Origin: Chaenocephalus aceratus
Lineage: Eukaryota; Chordata; Actinopteri; Perciformes; Channichthyidae
Reading direction: 5' to 3'
NCBI GenBank assembly: GCA_023974075.1
Contig: CM043788.1
Location: 14,199,928 to 14,263,927, forward strand
Length of the DNA: 64,000 bases
This document shows positions 47,777 to 57,684 of the stretch, piece by piece (position 1 is the stretch's first letter; each line of letters starts with the position of its first letter). Under the pieces are notes generated by a model, which was not told the origin of the DNA, did no database searches, and saw nothing but the letters and a program-made list of their open reading frames with translations. Position numbers and translations under genes: made by a program.

Positions 47777-48906
47777 GGTCGGCCAACCACTTCATCCATT
47801 TCTGGGCCTGCCCACTGTCTATCTTCTCATCCCAACCTCTCTTTTCCCTGCAAAGGTCTCTCAGAAGGAGCTTCGCTGGCAGTACCAATGGGGCCAGGAA
47901 CCCAAGGGGGTCGTAGATGGAGCTAACGATGGACAGGATTCCTCGTCTTGTAGCTGGTTTGTCCTGTGGTTGCACTTTGAACCTGAAGGTGTCTGATTCA
48001 GTGCACCACTGAGTACCAAGGGCTCTTTCCATAGGAAGCTGCTTATGGTTCAGGTCAAGATCTTTGACTTCCGTTGTTCTGTCTTCTTTAGGGATGGACG
48101 ACAAGACGGCCCTACTGTTGCTGACCCACTTTGTAAGCCTGAAACCTCCATTGGCGCACAGATTTATGAGGTCCCTGGCCAAAGCAACAGCATGATCTTC
48201 TGAATCCACAGACTTTAAACAGTCATCCACATAAAAGTTTCTGAGAACCGTTTCCACCACCTCGGGTGTTGTTTTGCTTCCTCCATCCTGTGCTGTTCTT
48301 CTTAGTGCATATGATGCACAGCTGGGAGACGAGGTAGCACCAAACAGATGCACTGTCATTCTGTAGTCTTCCATCGGTTTGTCCAGATCACCATCCTGCC
48401 ACCATAGGAAACGCAGAGGATCAGCATCTTGGTCAGGGACTTTGACCTGGTAGAACATCGCCTCAATGTCGGCCATCAAAGCAATAGGCTCTTCTCTGAA
48501 CCTCAAAAGGACACCAACAAGGGAGTTTGTGAGGTCAGGTCCTTGTAGCAGCTGATCGTTAAGTGAGGTTCCTTGATATGTGGAGGTGCAGTCGAACACT
48601 ACTCTTATCTTGTTTTTCTTTGGGGTGGTAGAGACCGTGATGAGGTATGTACCACACACGTCCATCTTCTTGGCTTAACTGTTCTATGGGGATTTTGACA
48701 GCGTAGCCTTTTGCTATTATACCAGTCATGAAGTCCTTGTAATCTTTGTACAGGTCCGGGTCTTTTCTGAGCTTTCTTTGGAGACTTGCGGCACGCTGCT
48801 TTGCCATGCAGCGGTTGTTTGGCATTTTGGCTGTCTCATTTCGCAGTGGTAAGCCAATACAGTAGTGCCCATCCCTTAACTCTGCAGATTTTACCACTGA
48901 TCGCAT
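47721..48906 (-). pseudogene. BEL/Pao reverse transcriptase domain
   Basis: The first frame (48906-48559) has YCIGLPLRNETAKMPNNR. The second (48665-47721) has [33 protein letters not shown] (Asp66, motif A) and FYVDDCLKS (Asp147-Asp148, motif C). Catalytic aspartates are intact. The two frames overlap, so one frameshift lies near 48600-48660. Confidence 0.88.
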
Positions 48907-49560
48907 GAACTGATGATCTCCGGGGACATCTCTTCTTTGTCTTCACAGCTGAGTTCTGAGAAGTCTGTGTTATATTGCTTGATCAACAGTTCCTCTATGT
49001 TAGCTATGGAGATGTGGTTGGCTGTAATGTGGCTCACAACTCCATCCGCTGCCTTGCTGCCATCATCTGTCTTCATCGGCCCATTCACTACCCATCCAAG
49101 GGCAGTCTTAACTGCATAGGGCCCGTCTCCGATGCTGTTTATCACCTGCCATGGCACCAAAGCTTTAGGGGTGTTGGTTCCTATAAGCATGGTGACTTCT
49201 CCTATTATCTTCGGGATTTTCACCTCTTTCAGATATGGCCACTTCTTTAGGTCTTCCTTCAGGGGGATGTTTTCTTTCTTGACCGGTATATCTTTACATG
49301 TAAAAACATTAGGGAGTTCAATGTACTTCCTTTCTTCAAGTCCACACACTTCCAGGTCCGACAAGATACAACTTTGGGCTGGCTTCTCCTGACCCATAGT
49401 TCTGAGAAGGATCGTAGTTTTTCTTCCCTCGAACGTTCAGCTGTGTCTTCAGTGATTCAGTGCAGAAAGTCGCCGTACTTCCTGGATCCATGAAGGCATA
49501 CGTCTCCACAACCTTCTCACTTTTATTGGACTTGACTTTTACCGGTACTATAGCAAGTAC
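48891..49560 (-). pseudogene. BEL/Pao aspartic protease region
   Basis: The active-site triplet is in AFMDPGSTATFC (about 49495), one change from the usual Asp-Ser-Gly. The rest of the fold continues in another frame (49397-48891), with IGEVTMLIGTNTPKALVPWQ and TALGWVVNGPM, the conserved tail of the retropepsin-like domain in BEL elements. Confidence 0.8.
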
Positions 49561-49699
49561 ACATTCTCCGGCCCCAGTGTATCCACATGTTTCCTGCGTC
49601 AGTGACACGAGACCATTTGAGATGTTCTCATCTGGCTTTCTAAATGTAGCACTGTCCTTCTCAACATGCAGAATTCCTGGGTGTCTTAGGGAGAAGACT

Positions 49700-51657
49700 T
49701 GACAGGTCATCCTTTTATTGCAGTTTCTGCTAAGGTGTCCCTGTGTAAGACATCCAAAACAGAGGCCTTTAGCTTTCAGAAACTCAATCCTGTCTTTCGG
49801 TTGTTGCTCTTTGATGCTTCTGCAGGAATCGAGTGTGTGGTCTCTATGGCAGAACAAACAGGGTTTTTGAAAGGCATTGACAGGATTTGTAGCTGAGGAG
49901 CTGTACTTTAAGTTTGAGGGTGGTGTTTTCTCTTCACTCATTGGAGCGACAGCTGTGGCAAAACTGCTTCCCCTTTGCCAGCCTGACTTCCAAGCTTTAG
50001 AGTCCGTGGCCGTTGCTTTTACTTTTCCCTCCGCAGTTGTCCTAGTATCATGCATGCTTCCAAAAAAGGGGGTCGTTAGCCATTTGTGATTGTCTGTATA
50101 TATATATATATATATATATGTCACTAGGTCTGTAAACCTTGCTCTTCGTCCCTTTTTCTCTTGAACCTCGAAAGCAGCACTCCTCCATCTTTCTTTCACC
50201 TTGTATGGGAGCTTTGAGGCAACGACTCTCATGTTAGTTGGATTGTTCATTCGTCCATATACTCTATGTCCTCCATGGCATTACGGCACGTAATCAGGAA
50301 AAGGGCATAGGCATTCAGAGCTTTTACGTCTTCAGATTTGATCTGTGGCCACTTTAGAGCTTTATCCATATAGGCGGGTAGCAATTTTAAGTTCATCGCC
50401 ATAATGTTTCTGGAGTAGAGCCCTGGCTTCTTTGTAGCCTCTCTGTGGTGCCATGTGCTCACAACTGCGGACGAGCTCTTGAGGTTCCCCTCCGGTGAAC
50501 TGTTCCAAGTAGTACAATTTATCGCTGCTGCTCTCTGCCTTGCTGTCGATGACATGGTTGAAGGCTCTTATAAAGGACTTGTAGGTGAGCGGGTCTCCCT
50601 TGAACACAGACAAGTCTCGTTTAGGAAGATAAGACAGGTTATGCTGCCTTACCAGCATCTCTGTAATCTGACTTTGACGCTGCATCACATCATAGCTGTC
50701 CCTCTCCTCTCCTCTACGGTGACCTTCCCTGGGGCCCGGTCTGTGTGCTGCATCAGAAGCTCCATCCTGCGTGTCCATCCACCTGCTTGACTCTGTTGGG
50801 CGTGGCATGACAGTTCCTTTTAGCAGGTGTGCTGAGGCAAGTTTCTCACCATATTTAGCTGGTTTTGGAGCAGTTCTGGATCCGGTGCCAGATGTCTCTG
50901 ACTTGCCATGACGTTGGCTGCGTTTGAGGTAGCTGTTCATACCATCCTGCTGGTCTTCATACCTGTCAAGCACCTTTAACTTTGCATCACATTCAGCTAC
51001 AGCTGCATCCATCTCTAATTGTTCTCTTTGAGCTGCTGGAGCTGCTTTGCTTGCTGCTGGAGCCGTTTTGCTTGCTGCTCTATTAGAGAGGCTTCTTCTA
51101 TCTCAAGGGCCTGCTTCTTCTTTAAGGATGCTGCTCGAGCTAAACAACACTGCCTTTTCAGCCTTGGCTCTCCTGCGAGCAGAAGAAACAGTAGAGGAAG
51201 CCATTGTATGGTTACTGGCTCTGGAGGCGCTGTCTTCAGGCCTGATATCATCTACTTCAGACGAGCAGGCTTCCTCTTCATGGTCCTCTTTTATGCCTTC
51301 GCGTACTCCTTTAATCCTTTTTTCTGTTATGCGTACAAACTGTTCAATGTTTGCTGACTTGGGATTAAACCAGTGTTGCTGGTCTTCAGACGCCTCCTCT
51401 TCAGGTAAGAGAGTTACAAACTCCTTGTTAATGTCATTAAACTCTCCATGTAATTTAGCAAATTCATTCAGGATTTCTTCTTCCACTTTATCCACATTGC
51501 TAACATTTTCTTTAAGACGTTTCAGCTCATTAACCTTCTTGGTGAGCTGGCCCAGCTTCGCTCTCCTTAATCCATTTAGCCTGTGGAGCCTCTCCTCTTT
51601 GGCCTTTTCCGTGGGCTTTAGCTCCCTCTTGTGGCTCCTTTCGGTTAGTTCTTCCAT
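49700..51657 (-). pseudogene. BEL/Pao gag region with zinc knuckles
   Basis: The N-terminal frame (51657-51103) is a Lys/Glu-rich coiled coil (AKLGQLTKKVNELKRLKENV). The middle (51251-51015) is a Gln-rich helix (AKRLQQQAKQLQQLK). 51012-50362 has FKGDPLTYKSFIRAFNHVI and GEPQELVRSCEHM, the gag core typical of BEL. Cys-rich knuckles lie near 49860-49780 (CLFCHRDHTLDSC and CFGCLTQGHLSRNC). The frame changes near 51130, 51015, 50380 and 50250, so no gag protein could be made. Confidence 0.85.
50097..50119. repeat. (TA)n microsatellite inside gag
   Basis: About 11 TA units, read in frame on the minus strand as a Tyr-Ile repeat in the gag translation. It is likely a post-insertion expansion. Confidence 0.95.
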
Positions 51658-52052
51658 GGCTCTTTCAAATTAAACTTATACAGTGCTTAAACTCAACTGA
51701 AGGTGTCCAACAGTAAACGCTTCGTTTTTATAGAAAATGTCTTTGTTGCACTGTCTTTCTTAAAGAACAACTTATTTAAATGTCTTTTACAAACGAAAAG
51801 CAAAGGTAATCAGCTGGTAGTTGAAATCAGCTGATCCATTCAGTATCCCTCTTCTGTGTAGCGATCTCCCATCCGTCTTCAAACATTAACATAACAGGCC
51901 ACTTCACCGTCTTTTGTTCCTCGGATGTCCCACTTAATGCGCCGATCTCCGTGTGTGGAAGAGCAGTCTTTATCTTCTCCTTTCATGCGACGCCGTCACT
52001 GGAATCCCTCCTTCATAGCTCGGCTTCTCCAGAGCGTAGTTTTTTGACAAAT
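51658..52052 (-). other. BEL/Pao 5' untranslated leader
   Basis: The sequence between the 5' LTR and gag start has no frame of note. A primer-binding site is expected directly after the LTR, but the bases (TATTTGTCAAAAAACTACGC on the minus strand) do not start with TGG, so the primer is not identified. Confidence 0.5.
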
Positions 52053-52389
52053 ATAGTTCCAGTAATCCAAAATTCGGCTCACAGATAGCAAATAAACTTG
52101 ACTCGGACAAAATACGTCTCAGGATAGTTTGTTTTTTACTTACACAAAAAGGTATCAAATACAAACACATATTCTCTCAGGTCAAAAAACTATGTTGCTC
52201 TGTGCTTCTTTCTCCTTCTCACACCCCAATCACCAGCAGCTGACGTCGGCTATAACGTCTCGTAATCACGAACAGCTCTGGTCGTCTATGCCGTTAATTT
52301 CACACGGCTGGTTCCAATAAATTATATACTAGCACTAACAACAAATGATAATAATATTCAAATATACATTTTAACATATGGCTCCTACA
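52053..52389 (-). repeat. 5' LTR of the BEL/Pao element
   Basis: Partner of 45079-45413. It contains an AATAAATTATATA stretch (plus strand, about 52315-52328) that in reverse is TATATAATTTATT, a candidate TATA box. Confidence 0.92.
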
Positions 52390-52394
52390 GACTT

Positions 52395-52850
52395 CTTGGA
52401 AGTTCTGTTAGTACATTCAAGCGCACAGCACGACATTTTAATTGTCTGGTATTTGTAACAATATTCCCACAATCACCACGAACACGGCTAAAGCTAAAGG
52501 GTCAAGCACAATACTATGACTAGCTAACGTTGTAGCCTCTATGGTTGTAGCCTAGCAGAGTGGACAAGTTGCTGTTAGCTGACAGTGAGGCATGTACGTG
52601 TCCATCAACGTGACCACGCCCTATTTTATGCAAAAACGTTAAGACCTATTATAAATAAAAGGGTCGTGTTAGAAAACAATTCACTCACAGATCCATAATC
52701 ATGAAGGTGGAATCTAACTACATCGATAATAAAAATGTATGGAGCCAGGGGTCGAAACATGTTTTTTTCTGCTGTAAAATTGGGCATTTTAACATGGGGG
52801 TCTATGGAAATTGCTCCTTTCTGCAGCCATCGCCTATCGGCCAATATATT
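52395..52850. other. Noncoding flank, nothing firm
   Basis: No gene is recognised. GGGGGTCTATGGAAATTG near 52797 is a stretch often seen in fish repeats, but no ends were paired. Confidence 0.3.
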
Positions 52851-52853
52851 ACA

Positions 52854-52915
52854 TTACATTGCATTTAGCTGACGCTTTTATCCAAAGCGACTTACAATAA
52901 GTGCGTTCGAACTGC
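52854..52915 (-). repeat. L2-type 3' tail, reverse
   Basis: Reverse complement of the tail at 13508-13570, with an (ATTAC)n start and CTTTTATCCAAAGCGACTTA. It shows L2-mobilised retroposition here. Confidence 0.8.
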
Positions 52916-53370
52916 AGTGTGTGGCACTTCCGTATTGGCGTCCCGGTGTTAGTACCAGATGTGTTCGGGCTACCAGATATGTTCGGGTGTATTTCCGTCG
53001 CATCTGTCATCCGTCATATCCGTCTACTCACCTCCCTCTGCTCCCAGCGCTCTGCTGCCACACACCGGCCGTCTGCGGAACTGCAGCCGGAGGAACTCGG
53101 TACAGCTTGTTATATGTGTGTACTTGTGCACATAAAAATGTTTCTAATTATTTACAATTAAAAAATATATATATTCTGCGTTACTTTAGCCAACACTTTT
53201 ATAAGGCCACTAGATTAGATAATTACGAAATGTGTAGATAGAATACATATCTTTCAGGTTGTTATTTTGTCATTGTTTAATGTTTTATTTACCTTTTAGT
53301 ATTTTTATATAGTATCTGAACTTTGGAGAGGAGTTGGGAGACACACAACACAAATCACATCTACAGATTG

Positions 53371-53664
53371 GTTCTCTGCTTCATACAAGCAGGATTTCAA
53401 CGTCGTGTACACCATTGACACCTGCCGTGGATGCTTGGAGCCTTACAAAAACTGCAAACCAGGTAGACTTCTTATTCTGGATAATAATGTTTATGTGTCA
53501 TTACATATTTAGTGTGTTGTGGTCCTAGTGTGATTCAATTACAATATTTTCTTTTTCTATTCATAGGATATGTTGGGAAAGGTAAAAGAGGAGAATTGCA
53601 GGGCATCTACTCTGATGACCAACATCCAGGCTATTGCAGTCCCTTCTGTAACCAGATAGCATAG
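53371..53664 (+). pseudogene. Two exon-like blocks of an unidentified gene inside element E
   Basis: Block one (to 53462) reads WFSASYKQDFNVVYTIDTCR and then GCLEPYKNC, ending at AACCAG|GTAGAC. Block two starts at 53567 after TTCTATTCATAG and continues in the same frame (phase 1) as GYVGKGKRGELQGIYSDDQ to a TAG at 53662-53664. The joined frame has six Cys, three of them closely spaced in block one. The in-frame splice and the stop right after YCSPFCNQIA suggest the 3' end of a real gene captured between the inverted arms. No family is recognised. It could also be element-encoded. Confidence 0.45.
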
Positions 53665-53754
53665 GTACAGATTAACTCACACAAACAAATGTCAGAATAG
53701 ACTAAATTGTCACTGCAATTAATGAAGATCATCATTTGATATCTTACCTTCAAG

Positions 53755-54005
53755 TTTGGTTTCCCGGACGCTGCCCGTCGTGGACTTCGGGTCGTGGCTG
53801 AACCTGTCTCTGCAGTCCTGCCTTGGGTCTCGTCATGCTGCTTCCCTGATGGCTTCCTCATATATTCTGAACACTCTGTGCTGTTATATTTGCTGTAAAG
53901 TGTCTCTACTGTAGGCTATTTTATTATTTTTACAGCACTTTGGCGCGACCAAAAATCTTTTATAAATGTGTTATATAAATAAAACTTGATTTGATTGATT
54001 TGATT
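53755..54005 (+). repeat. Retroposon 3' end related to R1/R2
   Basis: Blocks such as CTGCCTTGGGTCTCGTCATG match 2400-2500 in reverse, and GTAAAGTGTCTCTACTGTAG matches 2070-2115 in reverse. It ends TATATAAATAAAACTTGATT with a (GATTT)n tail. Confidence 0.7.
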
Positions 54006-54520
54006 TGAAAGGGTGTGCGCCAAGGTTCCATACTAGGACCAATAATTTCACCATATATGTAAATAATCTCTAATAATTTAGATGCAGATGATGTAATTTA
54101 TTGTTCATCCTCTTCTATAGAGCAAAGTCTTGATTTCCTCCAGTCTGCCTTTGATGTTATTCCATCCCATTTATCTCAACTCAAGTTAGTATTAAATGCA
54201 GACAACTCCAAACTCATGATATTCTCAAATGGCAAAAAGTTAACTTCTTTTCTCCCCAACATTTGTACTGTTCAAGGGACTGACATTTACATTGAAAGGG
54301 TCACTACATACACATATCTAGGTTTTATTATTGATCAGAACTTATCTTTCAAGTCACACACTGAAAATGTTGTTTTAAAAATTAGGTTTCTCCGTTCAGA
54401 CAAGGAAACATTTGATCTCTGCAACGTTTTTACCAGTATTGGATTCAGTATCTGCTTTACATGAATGTCTCTGACCAGTGCCTAAAGAGTTTGGATACTG
54501 TGTACCATTGTGCATTGTTT
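54005..54520 (+). pseudogene. Non-LTR reverse transcriptase fragment
   Basis: The plus strand begins [13 protein letters not shown], then ADDVIYCSSSSIEQSLDFLQ (catalytic Asp-Asp retained, preceding residue lost) and SHLSQLKLVLNADNSKLMIF and TYTYLGFIIDQNLSFKSH. These are RT palm blocks in the expected order. A short deletion lies between the first two blocks and the 5' part is missing. Confidence 0.8.
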
Positions 54521-54525
54521 TATTA

Positions 54526-54526
54526 C

Positions 54527-54557
<31 letters not shown>

Positions 54558-54563
54558 ATATTG
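54526..54563. repeat. (AT)n microsatellite
   Basis: About 18 AT units with one TT interruption. Confidence 0.95.
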
Positions 54564-54674
54564 TGAGTTTGGAATAAATATGCACTTTATGAAAATTATT
54601 AGTTGGTTACTGTTAGTAAAAAAACAGTAAGGTTAATACTGGATGTTTGTTACACTTGGATATGTTTTCATTGG

Positions 54675-54800
54675 ACATTCAATTCAATACCTTTATTTAT
54701 CCAGGTAAAATCCCATTGATATCAATGATGTCTTTTTCAAGGGAGACCTGCAGCAGTAGGTTCCACATGAAGACATAAAAACATAAACAACAGAACAACA
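54675..54800. repeat. Dispersed retroposon fragment, as at 20400
   Basis: Shares CTTTATTTATCCAGGTAAAA-type start and TCTTTTTCAAGGGAGACCTG with 20400-20535. Confidence 0.65.
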
Positions 54801-55589
54801 TATCTATCCACATGTACAGGTACCAACAGCATCTGATTGTGTAGCATCCAACCAAGCTTTAAAAACATGTAGTGGTACTAGCTTGGTAATTTTCCATTCT
54901 TTTTGCAGACTGTTCCATGTTGAGCTGCACATCGAAAAGTTTTCTTCCCTAAGACAGTCCTAGCACTTGGCACATTTAATAAAACCACAGCATGCAATCT
55001 CAGGCAATAAGTACTTTCAATTCACAGAGAGATCAGGGAGCAGATGATCAGTGGGGCCTTGTTTTTACTGAATGATGTGTTTTTTATGGGGAATTCAAAT
55101 ATGAGCTTATTTTTAGGATTTTCGGAGACTTTGCACACGTTTTCACAAACATGTGAAAATCGCTTCGTCTTGATCTGTAGATGTGATTTGATGTGTCGTG
55201 TGTCTCCCAACTCCTCTCCAAAGTTCAGATACTATATAAAAAATACTAAAAGGTAAATAAAACATTAAACAATGACAAAATAACAACCTGAAAGATATGT
55301 ATTCTATCTACACATTTCGTAATTATCTAATCTAGTGGCCTTATAAAAGTGTTGGCTAAAGTAACGCAGAATATATATATTTTTTAATTGTAAATAATTA
55401 GAAACATTATTTATGTGCACAAGTACACACACATAACAAGCTGTCCCGAGTTCCTCCGGCTGCAGTTCCGCAGACGGCCGGTGTGTGGCAGCAGAGCGCT
55501 GGGAGCAGAGGGAGGTGAGTAGACGGATATGCGACGGAAATACACCCGAACATATCTGGTACCCCGAACACATCTGGTACCTACACCGG

Positions 55590-55979
55590 CTCTTCCCCAG
55601 AGTTTGCCGCTTGGTATTGACACAGCAACGTGTTCACTGGTGTTATTAGACTTGGCTACAGACTTAGGGCAGCTGTAACTGATTGCAGTTGCCACTGCTA
55701 GTGAGATGCTAAGGTTTACTTTATAAATTAGGCAAAGGACAGTTATATTTTCCCCATGCCTTCAGCAGCAGCAGGCCATTCACTTTGATTTTATCCCGTT
55801 ATGAAATTTCATCATTTCGACAATAAAGAAATCTAATCTTGCACGTGTTATCGAACCATCTCCGTTTCTAACTTTCATATATATTTAAAAAGAGATCTCT
55901 CTCTCGTGCGGGGGCGGGGCCTCACAGACATGCCGCTGCGCTGTGCACACAGTTCTGCCAGTAATGAATATCAGGATAC
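55590..55979. other. Noncoding DNA, nothing recognised
   Basis: Contains a GC-rich GTGCGGGGGCGGGGCCTC at about 55903 and an AATAAAGAAATCTAATC stretch at 55823. No gene is supported. Confidence 0.35.
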
Positions 55980-56174
55980 ATTTTGTGAGGAAACTTTTCC
56001 CCCAATAATTCCAATAAGTATTCCAAAATGTATTCACTTCAGGTTTACAAAAGTAACTGTAATCAGATTAGTTGTTTTTCAAATGTAACGCGAGCTGAAT
56101 ATAGTTAAGCTACTTGATTTTAGTATTTTGATTACGTAACGCTGTTACATGTATTCCGTTACAACCCAACCCTG
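55980..56174 (-). repeat. hAT-2 family terminus fragment
   Basis: In reverse this matches 7075-7260, ending in the hAT-2 terminus (complement of CAGGGTTGGGTTGTAACGG). The other end was not found, so it is a fragment. The bases after it (TGTACAGATCA) occur twice at 56175-56205. Confidence 0.75.
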
Positions 56175-56392
56175 TGTACAGATCATCAGTCCTGTGTACA
56201 GATCAGTTTGATAAAGTCATGTCTAAACAGCGACATTTTACACGATAAATACGGATTTAAATAGCAGCATTTGCCACGGAAGGCGAGTGGCAGCGACAGT
56301 AAACCTTCTCTTACTCTGGCATCTTGTGGCAACTCCCGTTGAGCAGCGGTAGATGCCTCGGCAAGTTGTGGCACCTGTGGCATATGCCGGAA
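56175..56392. other. Left flank of the satellite array
   Basis: A short direct repeat CCTGTGTACAGATCA lies at its left side. 56260-56392 has several TGGCA/GGCATATGCC motifs that also occur at the monomer start, so the array border may be gradual. Confidence 0.4.
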
Positions 56393-56439
56393 GTACTTGC
56401 CACTGCCTGCATATGCCACGAAATGCGCTTTCAGTCTCT

Positions 56440-56532
56440 CATAATGTATGTTTTCTGCCATCTTTGATGAGAGATGAAATGATTTTTTTGCCATAAGTTA
56501 TCAGTGAAAGTGGTACTGCTGGACAGAGTACT
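56440..56532 (-). repeat. Inverted subrepeat arm at the monomer start
   Basis: About 92 bases are the reverse complement of the subrepeat core (compare 57129-57220: GTACTCTGTCCAGCAGTACC through CATACATTATTG). Every monomer has it, so each can fold into hairpins of about 90 bp with any of its direct subrepeats. Confidence 0.92.
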
Positions 56533-56750
56533 ACATGGGGAAATTAAAGATGATTTGATTGTGTTATTAAAAGAGGAGAGAGAGGAACTTAACGTGTTCA
56601 TGTTATTCTATACATGTATAGAAAATGTGCATGTTGAACTACAGGCTGGATATATTTCCCAGGCATCAAGGAAATAGAAAAATAGAAAAATCAACATCGG
56701 TTCAAAAGTAAATAATGAATAATGAATAATAATAATAATGAATGATAGAA

Positions 56751-57449
56751 GTACTTGATTGTACTTGTGGCAGTAGTCCAAGTACTCTGTCCAGCAGTAC
56801 CACATTCACTGAGAACTTATGGCAAAAAAACATTTTATCTCTCATCAAAGATGGCAGAAAACATACATTATTGTACTCTGGAGGGGAGTTTAACGGGGTA
56901 TTACTCAAAAAGTACACGATAAAAGTACTTGATTATACTTGTGGCAGTATTCCAAGTAGTACTCAGTACCACTTTCACTGAGAACATATGGCAACAAATC
57001 ATTTTATCTCTCATCAAAGACGGCAGAAAACATACATTATTGTACTCTGGAGGGGAGTTTGACAGGGTATTACTCAACAAGTACACGATAAAAGTACTTG
57101 ATTGTACTTGTGGCAGTAGTCCAAGTAGTACTCTGTCCAGCAGTACCACTTTCACTGAGAAATTATGGCAAAAAAATCATTTTATCTCTCATCAAAGATG
57201 GCAGAAAACATACATTATTGTATTCTGGAGGGGAGTTTGACAGGGTATTTCTCAAAAAGTACACAGTAAAAGTACTTGATTGTACTTTTGGTAGTAGTCT
57301 AACAAGTAGGCTACTGAGTCCAACAGTATCACTTTTATTAAGAATGTATGGCTAAAAATAATTTTATCGCATCAAATATAGCAGAAGTGGCATGATTTTG
57401 TTCTCAGGAGGGGAATTTGAGAGTATTACCCAGAAAAAAGACAGTAAAA
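56751..57449 (+). repeat. Four direct subrepeats (169-178 bp) within a monomer
   Basis: Units start with GTACTTGATT at 56751, 56925, 57094 and 57272, and a fifth diverged start (GTACTTCATT) is at 57450. Lengths are 174, 169, 178 and 178 bp. Similarity falls toward the right, the last units being the most diverged. The same layout repeats in each monomer. Confidence 0.93.
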
Positions 57450-57573
57450 GTACTTCATTTTATTGTTGGTAGCAGTCAAACTAGGACTGAGTCAAACAGT
57501 GTTAGTTTGTCTGATAGTCGGTGCCCTCCCACTCGCTTAACAGGTTTAACTACGTCTCGACGAACTCTCACAG

Positions 57574-57684
57574 GTCATCCGTCAGACAGAGATGAGTTCC
57601 CTGCAGGAAGGAGACCTCACTCTGCGGGGGACTAGAGCCCCCAGCCGGCTGCAGGCTGCACGCGGCACCGAGGAGTCAGCACAG
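57574..57684 (+). CDS. Exon-like block in satellite monomer 1
   Basis: After an acceptor-like CGAACTCTCACAG comes a 111-base GC-rich block with ATG at 57592. It opens 31 codons (MSSLQEGDLTLRGTRAPSRL, then QAARGTEESAQ) and ends at the strong donor CACAG|GTGAGT in phase 0. The codons continue open past the donor, so splicing is not required for openness. The block is unlike the AT-rich rest of the monomer and looks like the first coding exon of a gene swept into the array. The parent gene is not recognised. Whether it is transcribed is unknown. Confidence 0.4.

Larger units (their letters stand above)
45079..52389 (-). mobile_element. Full-length BEL/Pao LTR retrotransposon, frameshifted
   Basis: LTRs at 45079-45413 and 52053-52389 flank 6.6 kb of gag-pol on the minus strand. 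GACTT is repeated outside both (45074-45078 and 52390-52394), a 5-bp target duplication. The polypurine-like AGGGGCCGGAAA (minus strand, 45414-45425) borders the 3' LTR. Domain order is gag, zinc knuckle, aspartic protease, RT, RNase H, integrase, as in BEL/Pao. Each domain is readable, but the frame changes at least seven times, so the copy is inactive. The catalytic residues visible in each domain are intact, which suggests it is not very old. Confidence 0.93.
52943..55589. mobile_element. Element E: long inverted-repeat unit enclosing gene fragments
   Basis: Arms 52943-53368 and 55173-55589 are inverted copies of each other over about 420 bases. Outer ends carry a tandem pair of GTACCAGATGTGTTCGGG / GTACCAGATATGTTCGGG in both arms. 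No transposase is present and no clear target duplication could be read beside CCGGTGT, so the outer limits are approximate. Between the arms are two exon-like blocks, a retroposon 3' end, a LINE RT fragment and microsatellites. Confidence 0.75.
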
